This document shows positions 33,701-44,119 of a DNA stretch of 64,000 bases, piece by piece. Numbering within the stretch: position 1 is the stretch's first letter; each line of letters begins with the position of its first letter. The notes beneath the pieces were generated by a model that did not search any database, was not told the DNA's origin, and saw only the letters and a program-made list of their open reading frames with translations. Source of the stretch: Brachionus manjavacas (taxonomy: Eukaryota; Rotifera; Eurotatoria; Ploima; Brachionidae); assembly GCA_019054805.1 (NCBI GenBank), contig JAHQIY010000005.1, positions 2,029,501-2,093,500 of the forward strand, read 5' to 3'. A program made the position numbers and the translations under genes.

Positions 33701-35908
33701 GTTTGTTTCACCACTTTTCTTGGCAACTTATTAGTTCATTGTATTTGTACTTAAATGATTATTTGATCTGAAAATTGACTCTTAGAAGGCAACAACAATA
33801 TATATTTTTTATTTCCCAAGTTGCTTGGAATGATTTCGAGCCTTTCTTTCAGCTGCATGATAGTGAGTTAAAAAAAATAATAATTGCTATGAGAAACAAA
33901 AAAGATTTTTTTAAAAATAATATATTCAAAAATTTATATTTTTATTTTTTTATCTATTTCAAAAGACACCTATTGGGTGATGCGAAAAAACAACACAAAT
34001 TTAAGGACATTTTAAGTGTTTCTAATGAAAAAGCATAAATTTCGACTTATATACTTGGTTAAGACCAAAAAAATTTTTTTTTTTCTAAATCAAGGAAAAT
34101 ACTACAAATGAAACAATTAAAATCTTGTGTCATTTTTTTTTCAGTTTTCAGTCGAATAATCAATTCATACTCACTAATAAAAATAATCTAAATAAAAATA
34201 TAACTTTTGTTCAAATTGTTCATATCGAATCAGATACAATCAATAAAAAAAATCCTAAAAAAAAAAACATTCCTAGGAAATTATTCAGCAAAAATCTTTA
34301 TATTCTTCAAAAAAAGTCCAAACATCCAATTATCTATTAGTGATTTATATTTTATCTATTATTTTTTCTTGATTCTAAACCAACTAAAGCTCGATACAAA
34401 TAAATAAATGAATAAAATATTTTTGCATGATCTAAAGCCTTTCATTCAGTCTCCTATTTCTTAATACTCTTCCATAATGGAAAAAACTAGGTCCGCGCAC
34501 CACCAGATAAACCCATCATGCTACATGTTCCCATGGCTCTCGGCAAAAAAATTAACCACCCATTACTCATTTTTTTATTATGATTCTAAACAAAAAATCA
34601 AATTTTTGTTCCTTTGATTTAACTTAACTCTAATTGACCATTATCTAATTACAGAAACATTGTCGCCATCATCTTCGTCATCTTCGCCCAAGAACACCAA
34701 AAAAAACAGCTTCTCGATCGAACACCTGCTCACATCGTCATCGTCGTCTTCGTCATCGTCCTCATCATCGCCGGCAATAGTTCCCCACTCGAGCAACACA
34801 TCGCTCTTGACGCCCACCCAACTAGTCGCGCCGGACATTGACAAGCTCGACTTGCCCGATGGACTGCAAATCCGACCTGTCAACATGCACGACATGGTCC
34901 ACTACGGCGTATTCTGCAAGAAAACCCTACTGCCCAAAAACACTAGATTCGGACCGTATCCGGGCAAGAGCGTGAGCCCAAGCGAGGTGAACAAAAGTGA
35001 AGACAACAGTACGGCATGGGAAATGTACACAGACGGAAAATTGACTTCGTTCATGGATCCAAAGCAGGCGACCAGCTCGGCCAAGAGCAACAACCAATGG
35101 ATGGTCTATGTCAATTGTGCTCGTTTTGCCCAGGAGCAAAATTTGATAGCTGTTCAATCGAGTGGCGAAATTTTCTACGAGACTTGTAAAGACATTGCTC
35201 AAGTAGGACCAGACCAAGCCTTGCACTCCAATTTGGACAAACTAATTTTTTTGAATCTTTAGGGTCAGGAATTGTTGGTGTGGTACGGTGATACCTATTT
35301 ACAGTTCATGGGAATTCCGGTGTCCAGCAAAGACATGGCTGATGAAATAAACGAAAATGAGAGTGACGAAAACAAGGACGGATACACTTGCGACCGATGC
35401 GGAAAAGTGTTCGCCTACAGATACTACAGAGACAAGCATTTGAAATACACCAGATGTGTGGACCAAGGCGACAGGAAGTTTCCGTGCCATCTGTGCACCA
35501 GATCATTTGAGAAAAGAGATCGACTGCGCATTCACATTCTGCATGTTCACGAGAAACACAGGCCCCACAAGTGCACGGTGTGCGCCAAGAGTTTTAGTCA
35601 ATCGTCAAGTTTGAACAAGCACATGAGAGTTCATAGTGGAGAGAGACCTTACAAATGTGTCTATTGCAACAAGGCATTCACTGCGTCAAGCATTCTGCGC
35701 ACTCACATCAGACAGCATTCGGGCGAAAAGCCTTTCAAGGTAGAACAATTTTGAAATTAATTTTTTTTAAAATTTTTTTAAATTTGTTTTGTTTTTTGAA
35801 CAGTGTAAATATTGTGGCAAGGCTTTCGCATCACACGCAGCCCATGACAGTCACGTTAGACGTACCCACAGCATAATCAAAGACAAAGAAGCAAATTTGA
35901 TTGTTTAG
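30776..35908 (+). CDS. PRDM14: PRDM14 homologue, PR/SET domain and C2H2 zinc fingers
   Basis: Four exons keep one frame: 30776-31499, 34655-35202, 35263-35739 and 35804-35908, giving 617 residues. Exon 1 encodes a low-complexity, partly acidic N-terminus with an Ala-rich start (FAAAMAAAQLSNMAHQKM) and a Gln run. Exon 2 holds a Ser run and then the PR domain (LPDGLQIRPVNM, GVFCKKTLLPKNTRFGPYPG, WMVYVNCARFAQEQNLIA, IFYETCKDIAQ), which finishes in exon 3 (GQELLVWYGDTYLQFMGIPV). Five zinc fingers follow. The run YCNKAFTASSILRTHIRQHS, then EKPFKCKYCGKAFASHAAHD, is the PRDM14 signature. The first finger ends His...Cys, and the sixth finger present in vertebrates is absent. Intron 1 uses a GC donor (AAG|GCAAGT), which is the only choice that keeps the frame. 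In vertebrates PRDM14 acts in germ cells and pluripotency, and in other animals in neurons; its role here is unknown. Confidence 0.92.
32380..32835 (+). mobile_element. 5' fragment of an RTE-like LINE inside PRDM14 intron 1
   Basis: Contains the start of an apurinic-type endonuclease: RVRTWNVRTMP near 32670, then after a frameshift MDKYGLEVLGICESRWTESD followed by QIKPYSPQGV near 32733-32822. Upstream lies about 270 bp of less AT-rich 5' sequence. The element stops abruptly at about 32835, so only its front end is present, which is unusual for LINEs (they usually lose the 5' end). Confidence 0.8.
32927..33930 (+). repeat. Diverged direct duplication in PRDM14 intron 1
   Basis: Two stretches recur in the same order. 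First, AGTTAATCAT...TTAGACC...TATAAGATCTTTcCCATTCAAGACA...TTAGAATTAA...AAAGCTAAATTT occurs at about 32933-33043 and 33370-33498. Second, a block with CCCAAGcTGtTTG...ATAGTGAGTTAAAAA...ATTGTTATGAGA occurs at about 33190-33252 and 33820-33898. The second copy contains the 87-codon open frame at 33775-34038 (part: SQVAWNDFEPFFQLHDSELK), the first copy only its broken remains. This looks like two copies of one mobile element rather than intron structure. Confidence 0.6.
34374..34416 (+). repeat. Dispersed retroelement-tail repeat, copy 4
   Basis: CTAAACCAACTAAAGCTCGA then TACAAATAAATAAATGAATA. It lies about 340 bp after the open frame ending at 34038, so it may be the 3' end of the element described at 32927-33930. 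Confidence 0.5.
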
Positions 35909-38419
35909 TGTCAAAAGCCAGACATAATTTAATTTATTGTATCAGATTTCAATGTATCTCGGACTGGTCATTGTTGTACAACTTCCTCTCAAAATAAATT
36001 CAAAACTAGGCTAAATATTTTTAAAATTTTTAAAAGAAGACTTAGTTTTTTTTCTCATTTATTTCTGTTTTTGCTGTTGATCTTTTCTAAATTTGATATT
36101 GTAAGCAAAAATTGTTATTTTTTTTTCAAAACTATTTGATGATTTGTAATTAGATTTTTATCCTATTTATATTTTTGAAACAAATAAAAAGTTTTAAAGA
36201 AAATTAATCTCTTTTAGTTGAAATTTTGTTGAAACAATTTCTAGTTTAAGCAAATATATTTAATGGATCGAATACAATTTCGCATTTGTCGATTCTTAAT
36301 CACTTGTTCTAAATGAGAACAATGCGAGCTAGTTGTTTGTTGTAAGAGTTCGCATTTGCATGGTCTCAATGTATTTATTAAATTAAATGCTAATTTAGTA
36401 TCAAATATTGTTTTGTGCAGATTCCATGTCGAATTGGTTTAAGCAAACAATTCCTAAATCCTGTACACAAAGCTCTGACTTTTATCTTAATTAAAAAATG
36501 GCAACTTGAATTTTAATTACTCTAAGATTTGTTTGATTTTTAATTTCACACAAATTTTATGTCAAATTTTGGCCATCATATTGGAGAGCTTCTTTGCAAA
36601 TTTCAGCTCAGCTTATCTATTTCTGGAATTAGCTCTTGAAATTGAATGCGTCTAGGGAATAGGAATCATGCTATTTCCGAATTCCCTTCTTTAATTTGTG
36701 CCAATCATGTATATATAAATGCAAATAGCTTGTTTATATCAAAAGTCTTTTTTATTTTAAGACTAATTCAAAATTTTTGAGTGCCAAATGAGATTTTTTT
36801 ACATTTTCTAATTCAATTTGAATATTGAAAAAAATGCAAAATTTATTAGAAAAAAATTCATTAAATTTTCCCTAAAAAAATTAAAACAATTGAATGAAAA
36901 ATATTTTGTATTGATTTAAAAAAATTTACAGTCAAAAAAAGTCTCTTTTTCGCGCTTTTCTGTGAATTTTGTAGATTTTATTATTTAAAAAAAAAAATAC
37001 GTAAAGTTTCGTAAATTCACCAAAATAAACAAAAAAAAGTAAAAATTAAAATTTGGTTGAAAGATATTTTGTGACAAATCAATTTTAACAAAAAATTATT
37101 TGCATTTATTTTATGAATTATCAATTTTTGAATTTTTTTTATTCATTATAGTCTTCATTTAGACTAAAATTTGCTCGCACACTTTGAAAGCTCTATTAAT
37201 TTTCAGTCATTTTTAATTAAATTTTAATAGTTTGCATTCGAGCTCAGATAATTTATTTTAATTTAATTTTTTGTTTATCAAATTTACATTCTTTTTTTCC
37301 ATTTTTCTATTTTTATTTTCTATTTTAGAGAGTGTCTTAAAAAAATTAGAGAAAAAAAAGAACAGTCTTTACTTAAATTGAAAATCTCCTTTGATTATAA
37401 TTTAATTCACATGTTTTTTCTTCTTAAATAAATATGTGCAAGGTGAGACAGATTAGAAAAAAAAATTGAAATTATGAAAATATCTCCTAACTTGTTAGGT
37501 TTTTGTTAACAATTCAAATAAATAGCTAAAGAGGAGGAATTTTGACTTTTTTTCTCCAAAAATTCCTAAATAATAGGTAAATCGGCTTTTTAGATTAGAT
37601 TATTAAAAAATATATTTTCTTATGCAATAATATGTATTTATTTTATGGATAAAACGATTAAAATTATTTCATTTTATTCAATGGATTGTATGTTTAAGAA
37701 AAGATTTTAAAACCAGCCGCCTATAAATCAATCATACAAAATCAATATGTTGATCAGCAGCAAAATTAAATAAATTTAGTTCGAAATCAAAGACATATTT
37801 TTTCTCTTTTTTATTGCATAATTTAAATAGGAAATAATAATTTTAAAAGAAAACACTTTAAACAAGAATAAGCTAAATTTGCTTGAAAATTAACTGATCA
37901 GAAAACACTATACTTTAAACCCATTAAAAACCTATGCTCAAGGCAACGATATTTAAATCAAAAGGCGCATCCGAAAAGATTAGAATATTGATTTTTAAAA
38001 ACCGTTTAAAAATAATATGTATCCAAAAAATTCTAACTAGATTTGCCGCCACTGTAAAATTTATCACCTTTTATTTTCAAAATTTTTCCACTTAATCGAC
38101 AAAATAAACATTAGATCTTATTTTTAAAATGAAAAACACTTTAGAAACTTGGATGCACACGACAATAGACATGGCGTAAAAATAAATTTTTATTTTTGCG
38201 AATCTCAAAATATTCGAACAAGAATTCAGATGAACAATTTTGTTATTATTATTATTATTTTATTTATTATTTTAGATATAGCTGCGTAAAATTTTTGTGC
38301 TAAAAACTAGAATTAAATAAAAATAATGCCAGATTGTATAGCAAATAATTTTATTGAATTTATAAATATAATGATACTTATATAAAAAAAAATAATTAGA
38401 AAACTTATGCTTTATTGCT
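35909..38419. other. Spacer between PRDM14 and ATRAID (tail to tail)
   Basis: Contains the PRDM14 3' UTR, with AATAAA near 35993 and another at 36183. No gene or clear repeat is seen in the rest. Confidence 0.5.
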
Positions 38420-39773
38420 TTATTTTACATATCTTCTTTGGGTTCGCCATAAGAAAATACTAAAAATAATAGTGCTGATTCCTAATACCAATGTAAAAAT
38501 AAGAATTGGAAACTTTCCCTTAAGATGAACCAATTAATTAAATTAATACAAAAATTAAATTTGATTAAATTTAAGTTTACCTCTTCTAAACATTTGTATC
38601 CATGAAAATTTGGTTTGCATTCACATAAAAAATTACCTGGACCATTTTCCACACAATGTGAGTTCAAAGTGCAATCAATATGCGCACTGAAATTGCTTCC
38701 ACATATATTCTTTCGGCCAATGCAATTACCTGATGTGGTGTTTGTCCAAGAATAGCTTCCGCCCGGACACTGGCAAATATCACCGTTTAAATCAGTTATA
38801 TAAAGCTCATTTAAATTAACAAAACCAGAAAAAGTTGCCAAATTTCCACATTCCTCCAAAGTATTATTGCGAATATCTCTTGAAATTTGAAAAATAAAAA
38901 GACTAAATAATTTGATTGTTATGCAAACTTAATTAAAATAAATATTTTAAAAGAATAAATCAGCAAAATTAAAGACTTGAACAATTATTTTAACAACTAA
39001 AATTGAAATTAACCTTTGAGATAAATTTGTTCCTATCAAAATATTACAGATTCGATTCAAAGTTTTGATTTTTGATTAATATCATTTAATAGTTATTAAA
39101 CAACCTTTTTAAGCTTAATTATATTTAATTATACAATTTGAAACAATACCTCAAGCTAAACATGCTCAAATAAATCATTAATTTTTAATATCAACACCGA
39201 AAAATTTGGAATTTTCGCACTTGAACTGCAAAAAGTTATATATTTGATGTTTTTTGATGTGGCATTAAAAATCAAAAAAAATCAAATAAATGCATATTTT
39301 ATCAAAAAAACAAGTGATAGTGCATTTTCTTAAGTTTCTTAAGTAAAGCCACAAATTATTTTGGATTTTTAGAATTTATAAAATTCAATGTCTAAAATTA
39401 CAATATTTCCGTGGTTCGAATTTTATTTTTATTCAAAGCGCCCACAGTATTTGATAATTTTTGAATATAGCAGCCCATGTAATCAATTGCCATTATGGAA
39501 TCATTTGATTTTTTGTCCAAACAGCATCTGTAATCCATTGAGAACCCTTTTTCGTCACAAAATTCTTTAACCCTTCTGGATATTGTCGGAGTTTTGCAAA
39601 ATTCCGGTCTACAAACATTGTTTTCCACAGTTATTGGAGTGATCTAAAAAAAGCTGTATTTTATTGTTGAAATTGAAGGCAAGATATCATCTTACTATCT
39701 GTTCCTCGAATTTGGTCGAATAAACTGACGAAAGTAAAAAATATACTAAACATCCTGATATGAAAAACTTCAT
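38420..39773 (-). CDS. ATRAID: ATRAID-like type I membrane glycoprotein with EGF-like domain
   Basis: Four exons on the minus strand: 39773-39696, 39643-39402, 38878-38581 and 38518-38420, giving 238 residues (human ATRAID is about 229). Exon 1 starts MKFFISGCLVYFLLSSVYS, a signal peptide. The ectodomain has the ATRAID pattern: VCRPEFCKTP, DYRCCLDKK, AIDYMGCYIQ, then a degenerate leucine-rich segment (EILDIRNNTLEECGNLATFS), QCPGGSYSW, and an EGF-like unit ending CECKPNFHGYKCLEE. Exon 4 supplies the transmembrane helix (FPILIFTLVLGISTIIFSIF) and a short basic tail LWRTQRRYVK. Every junction is GT..AG and in phase. In mammals ATRAID is a lysosomal/late endosomal protein partnered with SLC37A3; here only location is inferred. 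It is head-to-head with frataxin. Confidence 0.88.
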
Positions 39774-39944
39774 TCTTTTATTAATTGAAGAAAAAAAAAT
39801 TCTAAATTTTAGATGTAATTGAAAAAATTATCATATGATATAATAAATTTGTTTAAAGCAAGCTATTTAACAAAGTTAGTTTTGAAATATTTTCAATACT
39901 GAAAAAAGCTTGATTTTGTATGAAATTTGAAATATTGAAAAAAA
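39774..39944. promoter_or_regulatory. 171 bp divergent promoter, ATRAID / FXN
   Basis: The ATG codons of ATRAID (minus) and frataxin (plus) are 171 bp apart, so both promoters and both 5' UTRs must fit here. The stretch is AT-rich with no clear TATA or CCAAT box. Confidence 0.55.
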
Positions 39945-40475
39945 ATGAATAATTTTATAAAATCTAGAATTATTTTTAGTACTTTATTAAGAGCCCGAAC
40001 ACTAGTATTGCCCAAATATACAAAAATATCTTCCCGTAATATATTTCTAAATTTTCCAACAAAATCTAATCCATCAAACCCTAATCGAACAGAAAATTTG
40101 ACCAAGGACATTAAGTTACATTATGAAAGAATATCAAATGAAACTTTGGAATCATTGACCGAACGACTGGATGAATTGGCCGATGAACTAGATGATATAG
40201 TCTCTAACCAATATGATGTTTCGTTTAGCAATGGTGTTCTTAATTTAAAACTTGGCCCTGAACATGGCACTTATGTGATTAATAAGCAAACCCCCAATTT
40301 ACAAATTTGGCTTTCATCACCTATAAGTGGACCTAAACGATTCGATTTTATTGATAATACATGGATCTATAAAAGAACCGGCGAGACTCTACATGGTCTT
40401 TTAAGTAAAGAGTTAGGTGATATTTTCAAAACTCATATTGATATGTTTAAATGTTCTTATAGTCTGAGAGAATAA
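39945..40475 (+). CDS. FXN: Frataxin, mitochondrial iron-sulfur cluster assembly factor
   Basis: Single exon, 176 residues. The N-terminal 40 residues are basic and hydroxylated with no acids (MNNFIKSRIIFSTLLRARTL), a mitochondrial targeting peptide. The frataxin fold follows: helix 1 with the acidic ridge (ESLTERLDELADELDDI), strands VSFSNGVLNLKLG and GTYVINKQTPNLQIWLSSPI, then SGPKRFDF, and the final helix TLHGLLSKELGDIF. The strand NKQTPNLQIWLSSP is almost identical to the human protein. Frataxin stimulates sulfur transfer by the NFS1-ISCU complex. The gene ends about 115 bp before the SAC3D1-like acceptor, on the same strand. Confidence 0.96.
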   Translation: MNNFIKSRIIFSTLLRARTLVLPKYTKISSRNIFLNFPTKSNPSNPNRTENLTKDIKLHYERISNETLESLTERLDELADELDDIVSNQYDVSFSNGVLNLKLGPEHGTYVINKQTPNLQIWLSSPISGPKRFDFIDNTWIYKRTGETLHGLLSKELGDIFKTHIDMFKCSYSLRE

Positions 40476-40588
40476 TTTTTTTCTTTAAATAAAAATAAAA
40501 TAAAATTAAAAAATATTTTTACTTTCTAAATAAAGAGCTTTAAATCTCTGGTTAGTAAAGAAAAAAAAAATTACTTAAATATTCTTAG

Positions 40589-41850
40589 TGAACAAAAGAC
40601 ATCCGAAGAAAACTCTTATTTTGAAGCCAGAATGCACTATGATGTGCCCAAAAGACGAATTTGAGATGAGAATAAAAAATAATTTGGTAAGCTCTTTGGA
40701 AAAATTTGTCAAAAAGTATAAAAAATTTCATTTTTAAATCAAAATTACATTATTTTTTATTAAGTTCCAAAACTGAGTATAGACTGGTCAAAGAGTACGG
40801 GCGACCAGCTGCTGGCAAAATCATAAAATCAAATGATTTAAGAAATATAGACACCCTTTTGAAAACAACAAATTATTTAATAAGAGAGTGAATTTTTTTA
40901 AATTTAATTAAAATTAATTTTAAATTTTTTTTTAGAGTTTACACCAGAAGTAATTTTGAATTTGTGTCCAGATATGAATTTGTTTTTGACCGTCTTCGCT
41001 CTGTCCGTCAGGATATGATAATAGCACGATGCAATGATGAAAAGTCAAATAAAATCCATGAAATAATTCTTTGTTTTTATCTTATTGCCGATTACAAGCT
41101 ATGTGCTTCGAATAAATATGACGAATTCATGAACTATCAGCATGTAAAAGAGGTTCTCAATTTAATCTTATCAAGTCAATATTGTACCAAAAAAGCCTGG
41201 TTCTATTCTGTTTATCTTTTAATGAATCTTAAAAATTTTAAATCAGTTAATAATGTTTTGAAAGCTTGGAAAAATTTGAGGTAAAAAAAGCAAAACCACT
41301 CGATATTTTAAAATAATTAGTTAAAATTAAGTCTAGAATATCCACTAAATGAATGTATAAGCCTATGTAAGGCGTATTTAAATCGTAATTATGTTCGATT
41401 GTTTAAAATTTATAAAAAATTACCGCTTTTATGCCAGCTAGCATTTCATCGTCGAATACCTGAAATCGAAGTGTAATTTTTAAAAATTTTAATTGAAAAA
41501 AAACTTAAATTTAATTTAAGAGAAATGATTAATATAATGAACACTGCATATTCATTCAAGAATAGTAAATACTCTGTTGAGAATTTTTTAAAAATAACTT
41601 TGTTCAATGGTAGACACAGCTTGGAAAAATATGAGGAAAAAAACTTATTATCCATTGATTTGGATAACAATATTCTATTCTCAAAACAGCATTGCCAAAT
41701 TAATATAAATGTAACATTAAGAATAAAAAAGATTAAACTTTTAATAATTTTAATTTAAATAAGAATGTTCGCGAAAAAATTGATTTTATCGACAATAAAT
41801 TGGTCGATATTACAGAAGTAGATTTTATTCTTGAGAGCTACTGTGTTTAA
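40589..41850 (+). CDS. SAC3D1: SAC3D1-like SAC3/GANP domain protein, start codon uncertain
   Basis: Six exons keep one frame: up to 40715, 40765-40887, 40936-41280, 41332-41472, 41521-41710 and 41764-41850. Counting from the ATG pair at 40639 gives 320 residues. The SAC3 family start CTMMCP (pattern CxxMCP), RLVKEYGRPAAGK, and FDRLRSVRQDMIIARC are the diagnostic motifs; later exons give LCKAYLNRNYVRLFKIYKKL. SAC3D1 (SHD1) proteins act at the centrosome and relate to the mRNA-export factor SAC3/GANP. The conserved Cys precedes the only ATG pair, and the frame stays open back to an acceptor (TTCTTAG) at 40588. No ATG lies between frataxin's stop and that acceptor, so the N-terminus must come from elsewhere or be the internal ATG. 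Confidence 0.85.
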
Positions 41851-44119
41851 TTATTTAAAACATTTATTAAAAAAGAGATTTAATTTTTTTTAATTTACTT
41901 TAAATAAATAACTTAAAAACAATAATGATTTTTATTTAACTTTTTAAGTAATAAAAAAATTATTTTTATAATGAAAAATTAGATTTTTACTAGCCGATCT
42001 TTTGTTTTAATCCAACTTTTGTTTATCTCTTTTTGCGGCTAGAAAGAACATTTTTGAATTAATAAATTATTCAATTATAAATTTTAGCCGATCTTTTATT
42101 TACTGTATTTATAATTCATTTTAAATTGCCTAATTATTAAAAAAAAATTAAAAAAGAAACAAAATAAGGTTATAAATAACCATTTTCGTTTTAAAAATTT
42201 TTAAATCCTCACATTTTTTGAAAAATTTCCAAATAAATAAAATTTTGAATTATTTATTGATATTTATTTATTCTAAATATTTTGGATCAAAAAACATGAA
42301 AAAATACTTTGTTCTTCTAGCGTCAATGTCAATGCTGGAAATTAAAATTAACTTGTAAGCTGTTCTTCCTTTCTTCCTCTTTAGCTATTCTTTTTCCATT
42401 AATTTCCTTATTCATTTTCTTTTCCTTTCCGACTTTTTTTTCAAGGAAAGAAAAGCAATTTTGAACTTCATACAATGTGGAAAAATTACTAAAAGTTTTA
42501 CTGAGCCGATCTAAAATTTGTTTCTAAAAAAAGTGAAGCGACTATTGTTTCACCCACTACGGAAGTCTGCTAATTCTAATTTCTAGAAGGTTACTCGCTA
42601 CTAGAAATTGTTGAAGAAAACTAAGTGATTTAAGTGCAGTTTTGGGAGACTTTTAATTAGGTGAGAAATTTTTTTTTCATTTTGTTCCATTTGAAGTTTT
42701 AACGAAGTTTTGAGTTTTACAGCAAAAATTTATAGTTTTTTTCTACTTTTTGTAAAATTTGTATTAAATTCTCCAAAACCAAAGAAAAGCTTAAAAAGAA
42801 GAAAGGAACAGGAAAGGAAAAAAGTTCTTACAAGTTAGTCTTAATTTTTTCTATACCAATAAATTATAAATTTTAAAATAAAACTACTGAAAACAGCTAA
42901 TATATTTTGAATTAAATTTTAATATAAAGAGATTTATTTTAAGCAATGCACCTTGAATGCCGTTTCACTGTTTTAAGCACGTAGGTCTGGATTGCATTTG
43001 CCTCTGTTGTCCTTCTGTTTCTAAAGGTTTACTAATTCATATACATTGTTAGCTTACGTAAAATTACGTTATTTCAAGTCAAACTAAAAAAAATGATCGC
43101 GGCCATAAAAGTCTAATTTTTCGGACATAAAATTGATTTTTGATAAATTTTTTTTAGTTTAAAACAATTTTTTCGCAACTTATTATTTTACATATTTTTA
43201 CATTTTATTACATAAAATAATGCTATTAACTGTAAAAAAAGGTATTTTTTTGTATTAATATTACATTTTTAGTAAAATTACGTAAAATGGTGTAATATTA
43301 CACGTTCTACGGTTTAAAGTAAAATACTGTACTATTAAAGTCCTTAAAAATATTTAATTTATTTAAAGGCTTTTATCATGAGGATAAATCCAAAATTTAT
43401 TATATCACCTAATTAAAGTTTTTACTAGAAAATCCCATCGACCCTTATTGATTGAAAAAAAAAAGATTAAATTGATTAATTAATTTAAATTGATTATATT
43501 TAAATTTTTTTTAAAATCTTTAAAAATTCTTTTGATTGAAATGCAAGCTTTTTAATTTTAAAATAAATGTTATGAATTATCCAACAAAAAAACAATTTAA
43601 AAATGATTTATAGTTGAATTAAATTATTATAAAAAATATTACAAGTTTTTTTTAATCTTTTTTGCCATTGTTATATATTTATGCTGGCAAGAGAAGAAAT
43701 TGGACAATCAGTCTAGTTCAGTTTCAAGGATCAATGTTTAAAAGTTGGTTTAGACGAAAGACCATTGTTTGCATAATTTTTAAGCCTAACTCGTGAGAGG
43801 GAAGACCTGACATATTAATATTGATTAAAACTATTTGAGGAATAGGAGTCCAAATAAGGGGAAATTTTTTTTTAATTTTTTTTTTCTATCTAGATTTCTA
43901 AGTATTTAAAAAATGCATTTTAGAATTTTTAAGAATATATTCTAAATTTCTTCCAACTTATAATATTCTCTATTGCAATTTTAATAAAAGCAAAGGATTA
44001 AAATGTATCTAAAAATAATCTTGCTATGTTTATTTTTAAAAATAAACTTTTTAGTTTAAATTTTACAATTCTTTTTTTTGAAATTTTTTGTTAAAATTAA
44101 AATTAACAAAAAAAGTTAA
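41851..44119. other. AT-rich spacer, no gene seen
   Basis: No coding region is supported. AATAAATAACTT near 41904 may be the SAC3D1 polyadenylation signal. The stretch 42470-42680 is a little less AT-rich but has no open frame. Confidence 0.5.
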
